Source of the DNA: Narthecium ossifragum
Lineage: Eukaryota > Streptophyta > Magnoliopsida > Dioscoreales > Nartheciaceae
Length of the DNA: 64,000 nt
Direction: 5' to 3'
Assembly (NCBI GenBank): GCA_963920575.1
Contig: OY986970.1
Location: forward strand, 3,811,654-3,875,653
Position numbers and translations under genes: made by a program. Under the pieces are notes generated by a model. It ran no database searches and was not told the origin of the DNA. It saw only the letters and a program-made list of their open reading frames with translations. Shown piece after piece: positions 32,462 to 43,470 of this stretch. How positions within the stretch are numbered: position 1 is the stretch's first letter; the number at the start of each line of letters is the position of its first letter.

Positions 32462-35187
32462 GTAAGCAATCCCACAAGGCCTGGGTATGGTGCGGGGTTC
32501 GATATAAGTATATAGTAACCCCTTAACAGATACAACGCGTTTTAAAGCCGTGCTGGCAGTGATCCGTCAGAAAACTCCAAGGTTAAGCGTGCTTGGGCTG
32601 GAGTAGGTTTGGGAGGGGTGACCTCCCGGGAAGTCCGATCGATCGGTGGGTTGATCGATCGATCGGCTGCGGTGAGCCAAAAGCGGACAATATTGTGTCG
32701 GGTGGGGCCCTCGAGTGGATCCTGGTTGGACCGGGAGCCCGCGGGCCGGGGCCCAGTGGAGGGCCGGGGCGTTACAGTATGGTATCAGAGCCGGTTCCCA
32801 TCCGGAAATTGTGCCAGCGAGGACGCTGGGCCCTCTAGGAGGGTGGGTTGTGAGGCCCGCAGCATCTACCGAGGCGACAAGATGCATGCGCCTGGAGGGC
32901 AGCAGGGCTGAGTCGGGTAGCCGGGTAAGCAATCCCACAACGCCTGGGTATGGCGCGGGGTTCGATATAAGTATATAGTAACCCCTTAACAGATACAACG
33001 CGTTTTAAAGCCGTGCTGGCAGTGATCCGTCAGAAAACTCCAAGGTTAAGCGTGCTTGCTTTGGAGCGGTCCCGGGATGGGTGACCTACTGGGAAGTTTT
33101 CTCAGATTTCTGTGGTGAGCCAAAAGCGGACAATATTGCCAGTGGAGGGCCGGGGCTTTACAGGATGGTATCAGAGCCGGTTCCCAGCCGAAAATTGTGC
33201 CAGCGAGGACGCTGGGCCCTCTAGGAGGGTGGCTTGTGAGGCCCGCGGCATCTACCGGGGCGACAAGATGCCTGCGCCTGGAGGGCAGCAGGGCTGAGTC
33301 GGGTAGCCGGGTAAGCAATCCCACAACGCCTGGGTATGGTGCGGGGTTCGATATAAGTATATAGTAACCCCTTAACAGATACAACGCGTTTTAAAGCCTT
33401 GCTGGCAGTGATCCGTCAGAAAACTCCAAGGTTAAGCGTGCTTGGGCTGGAGTAGGTTTGGGAGGAGGGGTGACCTCCCGGGAAGTCCGATCGATCGGTG
33501 GATTGATCGATCGATCCCGGGATGGGTGACCTACTGGGAAGTTTTCTCAGATTTCTGCGGTGAGCCAAAAGCGGACAATATTGCCAGTGGAGGGCCGGGG
33601 CGTTACAGGATGGTATCAGAGCCGGTTCCCAGCCGAAAATTGTGCCAGCGAGGACGCTGGGCCCTCTAGGAGGGTGGGTTGTGAGGCCCGCGGCATCTAC
33701 CGGGGCGACAAGATGCCTGCGCCTGGAGGGCAGCAGGGCTGAGTCGGGTAGCCGGGTAAGCAATCCCACAACGCCTGGGTATGGTGCGGGGTTTGATATA
33801 AGTATATAGTAACCCCTTAACAGATACAACGCGTTTTAAAGCCTTGCTGGCAGTGATCCGTCAGAAAACTCCAAGGTTAAGCGTGCTTGGGCTGGAGTAG
33901 GTTTGGGAGGAGGGGTGACCTCCCGGGAAGTCCGATCGATCGGTGGGTTGATCGATCGATCGGCTGCGGTGAGCCAAAAGCGGACAATATTGTGTCGGGT
34001 GAGGCCCTCGGGTGGATCCTGGGTGGACCGGGAGCCCGCAGGCCGGGGCCCAGTGGAGGGTCGGGGCGTTACAGTATGGTATCAGAGCCGGTTCCCAACC
34101 GGAAATTGTGCCAGCGAGGACGCTGGGCCCTCTAGGAAGGTGGGTTGTGAGGCCCGCGGCATCTACCGGGGTGACAAGATGCCTGCGCTTGGAGGGCAGC
34201 AGGGCTGAGTCGGGTAGCCTGGTAAGCAATCCCACAACGCCTGGGTATGGTGCGGGGTTCGATATAAGTATATAGTAACCCATTAACAGATACAACGCGT
34301 TTTAAAGCCGTGCTGGCAGTGATCCGTCAGAAAACTACAAGGTTAAGCGTGCTTGCCTTGGAGCGGTCCCGGGATGGGTGACCTACTGGGAAGTTTTGCC
34401 GGGGCCTAGAGGAGGGCCGGGGTGTTACAGTATGGTATCAGAGCCGGTTCCCAGCCGGAAATTGTGCCAGCGAGGACGCTGGGCCTCCAATGGGGGTGGA
34501 TTGTGAGGCCCGCTGGGTCTACCGTGGGACAAGATGAATGAACCGCAGAAAAACTCCAGTGTTAAGCGTGCTTGGGCTGGAGTAGGTTTGGGAGGGGTGA
34601 CCTCCTGGGAAGTCCGATCGATCGGTGGGTTTATCGATCGATCGGCTGCGCTGAGCCAAAAGCGGACAATATTGTGTCGGGTGGGGGCCCTCGGGTGGAT
34701 CCTGGTCGGACGGGCGGGGGTCCAGTGGAGGGTCGGGATGTTACAGTATGGTATCAGAGCCGGTTCCCAGCCGGAAATTGTGCCAGCGAGGACGCTGGGC
34801 CCTCTAGGAGGGTGGGTTGTGAGGCCCGCGGCATCTACCTGGGCGACAAGATGCCTGCGCCTGGAGGGCAGCAGGGCTGAGTCGGGTAGCCGGGTAAGCA
34901 ATCCCACAACGCCTGGGTATGGTGCGGGGTTCGATATAAGTATATAGTAACCCCTTAACAGATACGACGCGTTTTAAAGCCGTGCTGGCAGTGATCCGTC
35001 AGAAAACTCCAAGTTTAAGCGTGCTTGCCTTGAAGCGGTCCCCGGATGGGTGACCTACTGGGAAGTTTTCTCAGATTTCTGCGGTGAGCCAAAAGCGGAC
35101 AATATTGTGTCGGGTGGGGCCCTCGGGTGGATCTTGGTCGGACCGGGAGCTCGGGGCCGGAGCCCAGTGGAGGGCCGGGGCCTTACA
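32462..35187 (+). mobile_element. Tandem Cassandra (5S-LTR TRIM) array
   Basis: Seven LTRs alternate with six internal domains of exactly 72 bases. LTRs: 32462-32776 (5' truncated), 32849-33162, 33235-33607, 33680-34073, 34146-34429, 34502-34745, 34818-35187. Full LTRs begin TGTGAGGCCC and end TTACA. Each internal part starts with a Met-tRNA primer-binding site (TGGTATCAGAGCC) and ends in a purine-rich tract (AGGAGGGTGGGT). The LTRs contain 5S rRNA-like sequence (GTTAAGCGTGCTTGGGC, GGGTGACCTCC, GGGAAGTCC). These are hallmarks of Cassandra TRIM elements, which encode no protein. The open frames across it are artefacts. Confidence 0.92.
32574..32637 (+). promoter_or_regulatory. 5S rRNA-like RNA polymerase III promoter in Cassandra LTR
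   Basis: AAACTCC, GGTTAAGCGTGCTTGGGC and GGTGACCTCCCGGGAAGTCC reproduce the 3' half of plant 5S rRNA, including the C-box region. It recurs in all seven LTRs in two variants: one has GGGTGACCTCCCGGGAAGTC followed by GATCGATC repeats, the other GGATGGGTGACCTACTGGG. In Cassandra this region is thought to drive pol III transcription. Confidence 0.8.
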
Positions 35188-36760
35188 GTTTCTCTCTGGT
35201 TCATTTTTCTGTTTAATTTTCTCTCCTTAATGTTCTCTTTTTAATTTTCTCTCTTTAATTTTCTCAGTTTATTTTTTTTTTTAATTTTCTATCGTTAATG
35301 TTCTCTTTTTAATTTTCTCTCTTTAATTTTCTCTTTTCAATTTTTTCTTTTCAGTTTTTTCTTTTCCAAGTTTTCTCTTTTTGAAGCATATAACGTGGAA
35401 ATTTTCCAAAATTTTGCAATATACAACTTGCTAAATTATCTTTCATGGAAGAGAAAAGAGAAAATTATACAAATACACTACTATATTAAGCCCTTTTTAG
35501 TCAAAAATTTCCAATTTTCTTAGTTTGGTATCGGGCCCAATCAGCTTAATCTGGCTCGAATCCGAGCTGATGGCTCAATCTGGGTTGCAATATGCTGGGT
35601 TAGGCTGACGCATGGGTCAACCTTGACTAGATCAGGTTGGATCTGGTCCGATCAGGCTGGGTTTGTTCATATCAAGTTGGTTGAGGGCCTAAATTAATCA
35701 GGGCTGGTAAATCGGAACCGGATCCAATCATATGCAAGGGGATTTGGATCAACATGGCAGGATCAGGTTAAATCTAGTCGAGCCAGATAGCAAGGTCTGG
35801 CTGAAACAACTCAGGTCGGGAGGGGTCGTTGATGATGGTGGCCGCGAGTTAGGGGGAAACGACACCGGTTGCCGGATCTCACCGGAACGGAGTCGGAGAT
35901 GGACCATCGGGGTTTTGGTGCTCGGATCCGAGGTCGGAAGGGACCTGGAAGGTCAGAGACAACGGAGTTGAGAGGGGCGGCGCTGGAGCTCTTGGAGAAG
36001 ACAAGGCACGAGCAGGAGGACGGTGGAGAAGAGTAGGATCCAGGCGGCAGCGGTGGAGAAGAGGATGGAGGCAGCGGCGGAGAAAAGGATCCGATGGCGG
36101 CAGTGGCGGACATCGAAGAGGATCCGGGCCACAGAGAGCCACAATAGTGTTGGTTTGTTCACGGCTGGCTAGGGCGGTGTGCTCTGGTAGAGCTTAGCGA
36201 AGAGGCTGGTGGAGGTCCGCGACGTCCATGGCTGGTGGGGTTGGTGAGCAATGGTGAAGGAGAGGAGGAAGGTGGTGATGGTGACGGAGGAGCTTGGTGA
36301 TGCTAGGATTGTTGCCGGAGGCCAGGCGGGCAGCAGTGGTGGCCCTGAGTCATGGTCGGGAACGGTGTGGTGAGGCCAGGTCGATCAGGCCCGGGAAGCA
36401 TGGAAGGGGCAGAGGTGTGGCGCCCGACGAGGTTGAGTGGAGCTTGGCTTGGCAAGGTTGGTGGCTGGCTGGGATCAGGAGGAAAGAGAGGGTTGATGGG
36501 TTCCGGTGAGAGAAAGGGGAAGAGGTGAGAGGCGGACGGCGGCGGCGGCGAGAAGTGTCGTGTCGAGGTCGTGGTCACCGGAGGAGAAGGGTTCCGGTGA
36601 TGGAGAGGGTTCCGGTGTACTCGGGAGAGAGAGAAACCGCACGCGTAAATGAGGGGTATTTGTGTCTTTTAATCTTTTAAGTGGGTTTAATGACTTAATA
36701 AAAGTCTGCATGAACTTAATAGCAAATCAGGGGTTCATTTTGGACCCTGGCCCTTCCCCC
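35188..36760. other. Unassigned flank with TTTAATTTTCTC microsatellite
   Basis: 35205-35385 repeats TTTAATTTTCTCTC and TTAATGTTCTC. 35520-35830 is AGATC- and TCTGG-rich, like 31970-32250. 35830-36610 is G-rich and open in several frames without any domain. No gene is supported. Confidence 0.4.
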
Positions 36761-36765
36761 TTATA

Positions 36766-37080
36766 TATATATACTAGGTGGTGGACCCGTGCCACTTGGC
36801 ACGGCTAACTGCCCGCGCCCACTATCTCTATAATAACTTACGCCACATCAGCCTACTATCTCTATAATAACTTATGCCACGTGTGTATAATGTTATGACT
36901 CAGATGATGAGTCATAAAAATATAAAACTAACTTAGGAAAAATGAACATGTTATAAGGTAGATTAGGGAATATCTATATGTAAATTTAGGAATATATATA
37001 AAACTAACTTAGGGAAAATGAACATGTAAACAAACTAATAAGGGAAACGGTTGTAACCGTTTTTACTCCTTATAAGGTTG
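36766..37080. mobile_element. Possible Helitron terminus
   Basis: TATATACTAGGTGGTGGACC followed by the hairpin-capable CCGTGCCACTTGGCACGG resembles the 5' end of plant Helitrons (TATACTA, then an ACCCGTGC hairpin). Downstream, ACTATCTCTATAATAACTTA and AAAACTAACTTAGG each occur twice. No 3' CTRR end was identified. Confidence 0.3.
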
Positions 37081-37900
37081 ATATTATGAGATGCCTCCTA
37101 AGCCCAATTATACATGATTTTCATGAGTTAGCTAATTGAATAAAACTATAGAGGCAGATTTACAAAGACATGAATGCAACTCGTTCATGTGAAGGTGTAA
37201 ATTTACTCATTTAACTCATATCCAGATGAATACAATTCAGAATCAGTCTCCTATATATCGTCCCATGATGCATGCATGCCGGTTCTAACATTGATTCCAT
37301 CAAATGTCACTGCCCCACAAAGATCATAATTCTTCGTTCACATGGCTCATTGAGGAAGATAGATTGTTTTAAGGAGTTCATGGCTCTCATCTGGCGCAGT
37401 TTCCATAGGCATTTTATTGATGCTTGTTAGGCTTTGACATTAAGCATCTAACTTGCGAGTTTGTTCAAGATTCAAGCAATAACTACTGATAAAATGATGA
37501 GATGTCACTGTCATATACACAAATTTGCATACCTTTTCTGTTTGAAAAATTTGTCATTATTTTTCCTTCTCCGCATGAAACTTTATTAGGTTATCGTCTT
37601 GACTGCTCATGCGCACGCAACCAGCAGCAGCCTCTAATTAAGATTTCCGGCGGTAACCGCCGAGCTACGTGTCGATGCCCATTCAATATATATGTTCGTT
37701 ATTTCATCCCTAGAGTTTTCTTGAGGAACAGGTTCATATATCTCACACGTCCCTGTACGTAATATTCTTGTGTGCTTGACTAATCATGGTATAGTTGGGA
37801 AAAGGAGTTGGTACTCCATGTTCCAGGGGATTAGATTGCATTATCATGACTTAAAACATCCAAACAATTCTTCCCACGATCATTCTCAATAGCTGTAGAT
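37081..37900. repeat. Upstream part of PR-1 copy D unit
   Basis: 37140-37310 matches the pre-PR-1 blocks of the other copies (GACATGAATGCAACTCGTTC, then GGTTCTAACATTGATTCCATC). The remainder shows no gene. Confidence 0.6.
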
Positions 37901-37914
37901 CCAAATGTTTAATC

Positions 37915-38126
37915 CAATGTTCCCATTCCCTTCACTGTCCACATTCCATATCGCATTCTTAGCCACTTCTTCCGGAGCATAACACATGAATCCCACTACC
38001 AAACTCCAGCCCCCATGTGATTGACTCCTGCATGGTCTAATGAACTCTATATAAACCTCTCATCAGTTGTCTCGATCTCACCCTCCATCAATCCCAAGAA
38101 ACAACAAGGCTTCTGTTGTTTTAAAA
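37915..38126 (+). promoter_or_regulatory. PR-1 copy D promoter and leader
   Basis: The shared block (CATTCCCTTCACTGTCCACA) begins near 37924, and CCCACTACCAA near 37991. The TATA box TATATAAA is at 38048-38055, 72 bases before the start codon at 38127. This copy differs most from the block consensus, in line with its more divergent protein. Confidence 0.7.
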
Positions 38127-38612
38127 ATGGCAGCCTTCTCATTTGCCATCCTAGCTTCAGCCATCCTCCTCCTCTTCAACCCGGCCAATGTCGGCGCCAA
38201 CACCATCTCTGAGTTCCTCGACCCTCAGAACGCCATCAGAGCACGGCACGGCGTCCCGCCGCTCCGGTGGAACCAGAAGCTGGCGAACTACGCTAGTTGG
38301 TACGCGAACCTGAGGAGCGTCGACTGCAAGCTGGAGGAATCGGACAGCAACTACGGCGAGAACGTGTTCTGGGGCCAAGGAAATCAATGGACCATCGCCG
38401 ATGCTGTCAGGGCATGGGGCTCACAGGTAGCTAACTATGACTACCAAACCAACACCTGCAAGCCCGGCCAGGACTGCCTGCATTACACGCAGATTGTGTG
38501 GAGGAGCACGCGGTGGGTGGGCTGCGCCAGGACTACATGCCGGAGCGGGGACACTTTCATCGTCTGCGAGTATGACCCTCATGGCAATGTCCTTGGCCTG
38601 AAGCCTTACTGA
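38127..38612 (+). CDS. PR1: Pathogenesis-related protein 1 (CAP family), copy D
   Basis: A single-exon gene for a 161-residue PR-1 protein. An in-frame ATG 60 bases upstream is rejected because the signal peptide MAAFSFAILASAILL starts at 38127, as in the sister copies. The domain shows YGENVFWG (76-83), HYTQIVW (119-125) and CEYDPHGN (147-154), with six cysteines (67, 111, 117, 133, 138, 147). Two cavity positions differ from copy A and from the usual family: the His of HSD is Glu71 (EESD), and the Glu of the AWxxE segment is Gln100. The C-terminus PHGNVLGLKPY fits the CAPE pattern, but CNYD is CEYD. It is probably secreted; the changes suggest altered ligand or metal binding. Confidence 0.95.
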   Translation: MAAFSFAILASAILLLFNPANVGANTISEFLDPQNAIRARHGVPPLRWNQKLANYASWYANLRSVDCKLEESDSNYGENVFWGQGNQWTIADAVRAWGSQVANYDYQTNTCKPGQDCLHYTQIVWRSTRWVGCARTTCRSGDTFIVCEYDPHGNVLGLKPY

Positions 38613-38835
38613 TCGCCATGATTCATGCATGATGTGCTGCTGCTCCTCCTCCTCGACTCGAGTGGTCGATCGAGTCGTGTTTCGATGATAAGTTTCGTAG
38701 GTCGTCGTGTCTTGTTGTAGTCTGATGTTACCAATTATTTTTTTGTAAAATAAGATGGATTTGGAGTTCAGTGAGCATGGAAAGTAGTGGGAACATGATT
38801 TGTTAGAAGTTTGGAACGCAGCCGGACGGCCCAAT
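38613..38835. other. 3' flank of PR-1 copy D
   Basis: TTTTGTAAAATAAGATGGATTTGGAGTTC near 38742 resembles the copy A and B flanks (AAATAAGACAGAATTGGAGTTC), so the duplicated unit ends in this region. No further gene. Confidence 0.6.
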
Positions 38836-39240
38836 AAATACTGTTTGGTATCGGGTAAGAAAAAATAAGGCTAAGAGAGGAATGGATTAGATGGGGTTAG
38901 ATAAGTGGGGTTAATGAATGGGATAAGAAAAAGTAGAGTGATGGTGGTAGGTGGAATGGGGATAACCCCGTAATCATTACTTTACGGGAATAAGTTTCGA
39001 GAATAACCCTTAACCCGGGTTAAGGTGGGGAATATTCCTAGAATATTCCCGAATCCACTGCTTATTCCACCCCTTAACCCCAAACACACTTTCCCTTATT
39101 CTAAGTAATCATTACAAAAGTTATTCCCATTCTCCACTCTACTTTTCCCTTATTCAAAGTAATCATTACAAAGTTATTCCTAAAACCTGGAATAAAGTCC
39201 CTTAACCCAGAATAAAGTTAACCCCGTACCAAACGAGGCC
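38836..39240. mobile_element. MITE, about 400 bp
   Basis: The left end CTGTTTGGTATCGGGTAAG and the right end CCGTACCAAACGAGGCC are roughly inverted. The interior is rich in TTATTCC and GGAATAA phrases and foldback-prone. The exact borders and target duplication are uncertain. Confidence 0.55.
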
Positions 39241-39243
39241 TTA

Positions 39244-39707
39244 GGCTGTGTTTGGTTACCCCTTTGACCATGGGAGAGGGAGAGGGAGTCAGAACTCCCT
39301 CCGCCGCGTTTGGTTGGCATTTAAGCGCGGGAGAAGTGACTCCCTCTCCCGAGCTCTCCCATGACGGAAGGAAACCGGACTCCTCCCGAAATTGGGAGGA
39401 ATCATGTTTCCTTTCCCCCCGTTTTGGTCAACGCAAAGAAGAGTACTAAAATACCCCTCTTAAAAATTATGTATCTTTTAAAAGATTTAATTATAGCCAT
39501 CAGATTTAGAGGTATATTAGTGACTTTAATATCATTCCTGCACTTTCACATCTTAATTTGGTCATACCAAACACAAACAACGTCTTTCCCTCTCCCACTC
39601 CCATGGTCATACCAAACACAAACGATGGCAATCCCATTCCTCTCCACTCCTCTCCCTCTCCCACTCCCTCTCCCTCTACCTCTCCCGTCATGCAACCAAA
39701 CGCAGCC
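39244..39707. mobile_element. Tourist-like MITE, 464 bp
   Basis: Inverted ends GGCTGTGTTTGGTTAC and GCAACCAAACGCAGCC are flanked by TTA on both sides (39241-39243, 39708-39710). The TTA duplication is typical of PIF/Harbinger-derived MITEs. The interior has CTCTCCC-rich and GGGAGAG-rich arms. Confidence 0.85.
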
Positions 39708-40053
39708 TTAGTGTTTGGATAAAAAATGGGAATAAGGGGGGATAAAGTGGGGTTTCCCCCCTTATCCCTCAACCAAACGAGGGTTTAAAGTAAATTGAGA
39801 GCCAGCCTGGACGGACTTATAAAACTGGCCACCGATGAACTTGCCTGCTGGACTCGCTTTGGATCTGTCATTCTTCATTCTGATATGATAATTTTTACAA
39901 ATTAAGGATATGGATATGTCGAGAATATGACAATATAATGACATCTATATAAAATATGTAATATGAAGTAAACTTTAAAATTTTAACAAATGCATTCAAG
40001 TTTCAAATTCTTCATGTTACATCATCTTTAAAAATCAAAAGATTGATGTTTTA

Positions 40054-40322
40054 GGTTGTGTTTGGTTCGGGATGATAATCCCACATTATACCCCCAAACA
40101 GATCAGTGTTAATGAAATAGGGATAAGATGGGTTAAAGTGGGCCATCCCAAAAAATAAGAATACCACTTATTCTATCCTCATTTAACTCCACTCGAATTT
40201 GTATCCAAATTTATATTTTTTTATTAAAAAAATATTTTGATCTATTCTTACTCATTATCCCAACTTGTTTAACCCCAAAATCTTTTAAATCGGAATAACC
40301 TATCTCTTTACCAAACGGTCCT
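40054..40322. mobile_element. MITE, about 270 bp
   Basis: The left end GGTTGTGTTTGGTTCGGGAT is preceded by TTA; the right end TTTACCAAACGGTCC is roughly inverted. No clear duplication on the right side. Confidence 0.5.
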
Positions 40323-40445
40323 GTAATTTATAACCAACGCACATTTGATTGTGTATTCATTTTATATTTACGAAAATAGTCAACGCATATCCGAGATAGC
40401 TGATGCCGTATCTAAGCTGTAACCCAAAATTTCATTGTTCTTTTA

Positions 40446-40689
40446 GGGCACGTTTGGCGCGCCCCGGATCCCGCGGATTCGCGGGATCCGAGGACGCGTG
40501 GATTCCGTGGACCGGGATCCGCGCGTTTGGCGCCGTCACGGATCCCGATCGGATCCCATAAATTGGAATCCGCCCTGAGGCGGATTCCAATTTCGGCGTC
40601 CCGAAATTTTATCAGGACACCAATCGCGGAATTTGCTCCGGGCCTCCGGCGGATTCCATTCCGCGGATCCGCCGGAGCCAAAGGCGCCC
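40446..40689. mobile_element. GC-rich MITE, 244 bp, TTA duplication
   Basis: The left end GGGCACGTTTGGCGCGCC and right end GGAGCCAAAGGCGCCC are inverted, with TTA on both sides. The interior is rich in GGATCC and inverted CGGATTCC phrases. A related fragment lies at 53430-53570. Confidence 0.75.
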
Positions 40690-40726
40690 TTATTGACTCA
40701 AATAGCTGGATACATACATGGATAAG

Positions 40727-41242
40727 AGCACCCGCATCAGTGGAATCAAACAGTGCCCTTCCCTATTATAGGGTATAGTAAATAGAGAATCGGCAAAAAC
40801 AGTCCCGCATCAGACACCCTATCGCCACCTTAAAACCGGGGGGAGCTACAGTGCTCCCCTACATGTGGGGTGGCACTGTAGCACACCCTATATGTATTTT
40901 ATATTAAAAAACTGAGTGGGATATTATTTTACCACATTTAATTAATAGAAGTATTGGCATAAAATTATATATTATTATTTCTATATTATTGTTATAATAA
41001 ATAATATAATCAAAAGTTTAATTATGTAATATAATACAATTTCTATAATTATATAAATGTCAAATAATAAATGAAGAATAGAATATGAAAAGAAAAATGG
41101 GGGAATGAGTATTTTAATGATGTAGGGAATGGTTTAGGGAAGCTGATGTGGGGTGTTGTAAATAGGGAAGCTGTAAAGTAGGGAAGTAATATATATTGGA
41201 GTATTTTAGAGAAGATGAATAGGGAAGCTGATGCGGATGGCC
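40727..41242. mobile_element. MITE, about 516 bp, CCGCATCAG ends
   Basis: AGCACCCGCATCAGTGG at the left and CTGATGCGGATGGCC at the right are inverted, with TAAG present on both sides. The inner part is AT-rich. The end type resembles plant hAT-derived MITEs. Confidence 0.65.
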
Positions 41243-42380
41243 TAAGTACCCGATGTATCGGGTCGTATCCATATCCCGCATGTTTCATATACGGGTGCCT
41301 AGCTCATTACTCATCAGGGTTCTATCAAATTCCTTACATGCATAGACCTGATCAGATTGGAGCCTAAATGAACAATAAAACCATCATATACTCATAATAT
41401 AGCTTCTTCATATCCCTGTGAGCAGAACTCCTCTCTGCGCACGAGGTGGTCTTTCTCCATTCTCTCTTCTCTCTCCCCCACCTTCTCTCTATCCGATCTC
41501 TCTCCCCCCTCTCTTTTAATTCCGCTATCTCTCTTCTCTCTTCTCTCTCACTGCTTCATGCGTGCCGTCTAGAGGCTTGGACGACGAAGAGCTTAGCGGC
41601 TCTATCTCTTTCTCTCCCTCCGTGCCGAACATCATCATGTCGTCGAGGGCCTTCTCCGTTGGCATAAAGCTGTAGATCTGCAACATGTTTTTCCCTCTAA
41701 GTCTTCGGCAGTGGAAATTGGGGGTAGTGGAGTTCCGTGAGGAGAGAGGAGCTAGGGCGTCATGTGCCGGAACCCGACGGCATCTATGGTTTCCCACGCC
41801 ATGGCCAGCTTCTTCTCCTCTCATACTCTCAGCCACCTCTGCAGCAACTTCCAGCAACCCGACAGGGTCATGTGCCGGAAAAACATGGCGAACAACACCA
41901 TCAGTAAGAGAGATGTCCGTTTATTAACACCGGTGACGTGACTAATTGATGTCGTTTGAATAATTGATGCCGTTTGAATATCGGATTAAAACGAAATGGT
42001 ATTAATAGGTATGGTACCAAAAACGTAAAATATAAAGTATAGGTATTAATGTGGTATTTTGAGAATTTTATAGATACAAAAATCATAATTTAGCCCTTTT
42101 CTTTTGCTATTAGGCTGCTACTCTAATAAAGTAATAATAATAATAATAATAACCGTCAATAAACTTGTTCTCGTTGGAGGAAAAACAGAGGAAGCAGAAT
42201 AAAGTGAATAATACCTTGAAGAGCAATCTTCGGTGACTTCCAATTAAACCAAAGGTAAAATTCTTCATTTGAAAAGTTTGGTGGAACAAGATACCAGTTA
42301 GAGACTTAGCTTTGACACTATTGTGTCTCTCATGATCGGTTGACCGTGGATGTCTGAGATGTGGCGCGGACGAGACCTTG
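41243..42380. other. Unassigned stretch
   Basis: A CT-rich microsatellite spans 41450-41560. A 110-codon minus-strand frame (41525-41857) shows MLQIYSFMPTEKALDDMMMF but matches no family I know. A duplicated phrase TTCCAGCAACCCGACAGGG/CCGGAACCCGACGGC type and two GTCATGTGCCGGAA copies (41759, 41868) occur. It could be a decayed gene fragment. Confidence 0.3.
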
Positions 42381-42399
42381 GAGCATACATTCTGTAGAC

Positions 42400-43200
42400 T
42401 GCCCTTTTCGTCTAAGAAGTGTTTCAACGGGTATTGCTGCGAGCTTGGATTTAGGTAAATGGTATGGATGCTAATTCACTTTTTCATACCCTGATCTCAA
42501 CCGGCTCTAAGTAAGGATCAAAAGAGGTTAAATGTTTGATCGGATAAGCTATGTGGTGGATATGGAAAGACCGTAACAAGCTAGTCTTTGAAGAGGCTGG
42601 TGAGACAGTAGAAGTTATCACCATGCACACAACTATACAAGCCAAGGAATTCCTTCATCGTTTCAGTCAGGTGGCTCACTATGGAAAGGAGCAAGATGCA
42701 GATTTCATCATACTGACAGATGATTCATGTTGTGATGGGGCCTCTGCAGTGGGCACTGCTTGCTATGACTCTGATGGGAAAGAGCTATGGGCTCATGGTA
42801 CAATGATTAATGCTTCCTCAATTTTTGAAGCGGAGCTACGAAGGATAGTATATACTGGGGCTTAAATGATTGGATACTACAAACAAGGGCTGAGTTATTA
42901 TTGAAACCGACAGCTTACATGTAGTGGAGGCACTCACCGGGAAGAGGCTTTGGGGGAGGGCAGCATATGCACATATGCGGGAGATCTGAATCTAGATCCT
43001 TCATTTTAATTCTATCATTTTTATGTATATGCTAGAGAATGTAACAGAAGCGCGGATGTCATATCGAAATGGTGCAGAAGATACGATACTAGTTTTGCCT
43101 GGTCAGTCCGATGAGGACTCGGAGTTTTGAATAGCATTGTTTAGTAGTTGTAATTAATCTTTTGGCTGAACTCATCAGTCAAAAATTTGTAATAAAGTCA
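42400..43200 (+). mobile_element. Degraded LINE RNase H remnant
   Basis: The frame at 42551-42865 begins MWWIWKDRNKLVFEE and contains DFIILTDDSCC, like the RNase H tail of plant L1-type elements (the RVT_3 family). After a frame change, IETDSLHVVEALTGK follows near 42899. TTGGCTGAACTCATCAGTCA near 43160 and AATAAAG resemble a LINE 3' end. Several breaks prevent a product. Confidence 0.65.
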
Positions 43201-43470
43201 AACGGCATATCATAAGGATTCGGGGGGCAGGTGACTCAAATCTTAAAAAAATGGACGGCCAGGATCTATCTATGTGGTGGTGGCGCACATGTGCACCCAT
43301 ATCCACTGCAGGCCCCCTCTTTATTGCGGTTCCTTTGTAGGAAGCCAGTTACCACCAAACAAACCCTTCGTTTTTATTGGCTACGAGATGCGATCTATCA
43401 ACTACCAGTGTAAGTCCCATAGGACTCACTCAAGTGGCATTAAGGTGATCATTTTCCCCGGGCTCCGCCG

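Noticed and set aside
32567..34947. Many overlapping open frames with near-identical proteins (for example starting MYLLRGYYILISN)
   Set aside because: They lie wholly within Cassandra LTRs and internal domains, which are non-coding; repetition of the frames follows repetition of the element.
32574..35050. Genuine 5S rRNA genes
   Set aside because: Only the 3' half of 5S is similar, it is interrupted or altered, and it sits within LTRs with primer-binding sites, as in Cassandra.
38067..38126. Earlier in-frame ATG for PR-1 copy D
   Set aside because: It would bury the signal peptide behind 20 polar residues, and the sister copies start at the equivalent of 38127.
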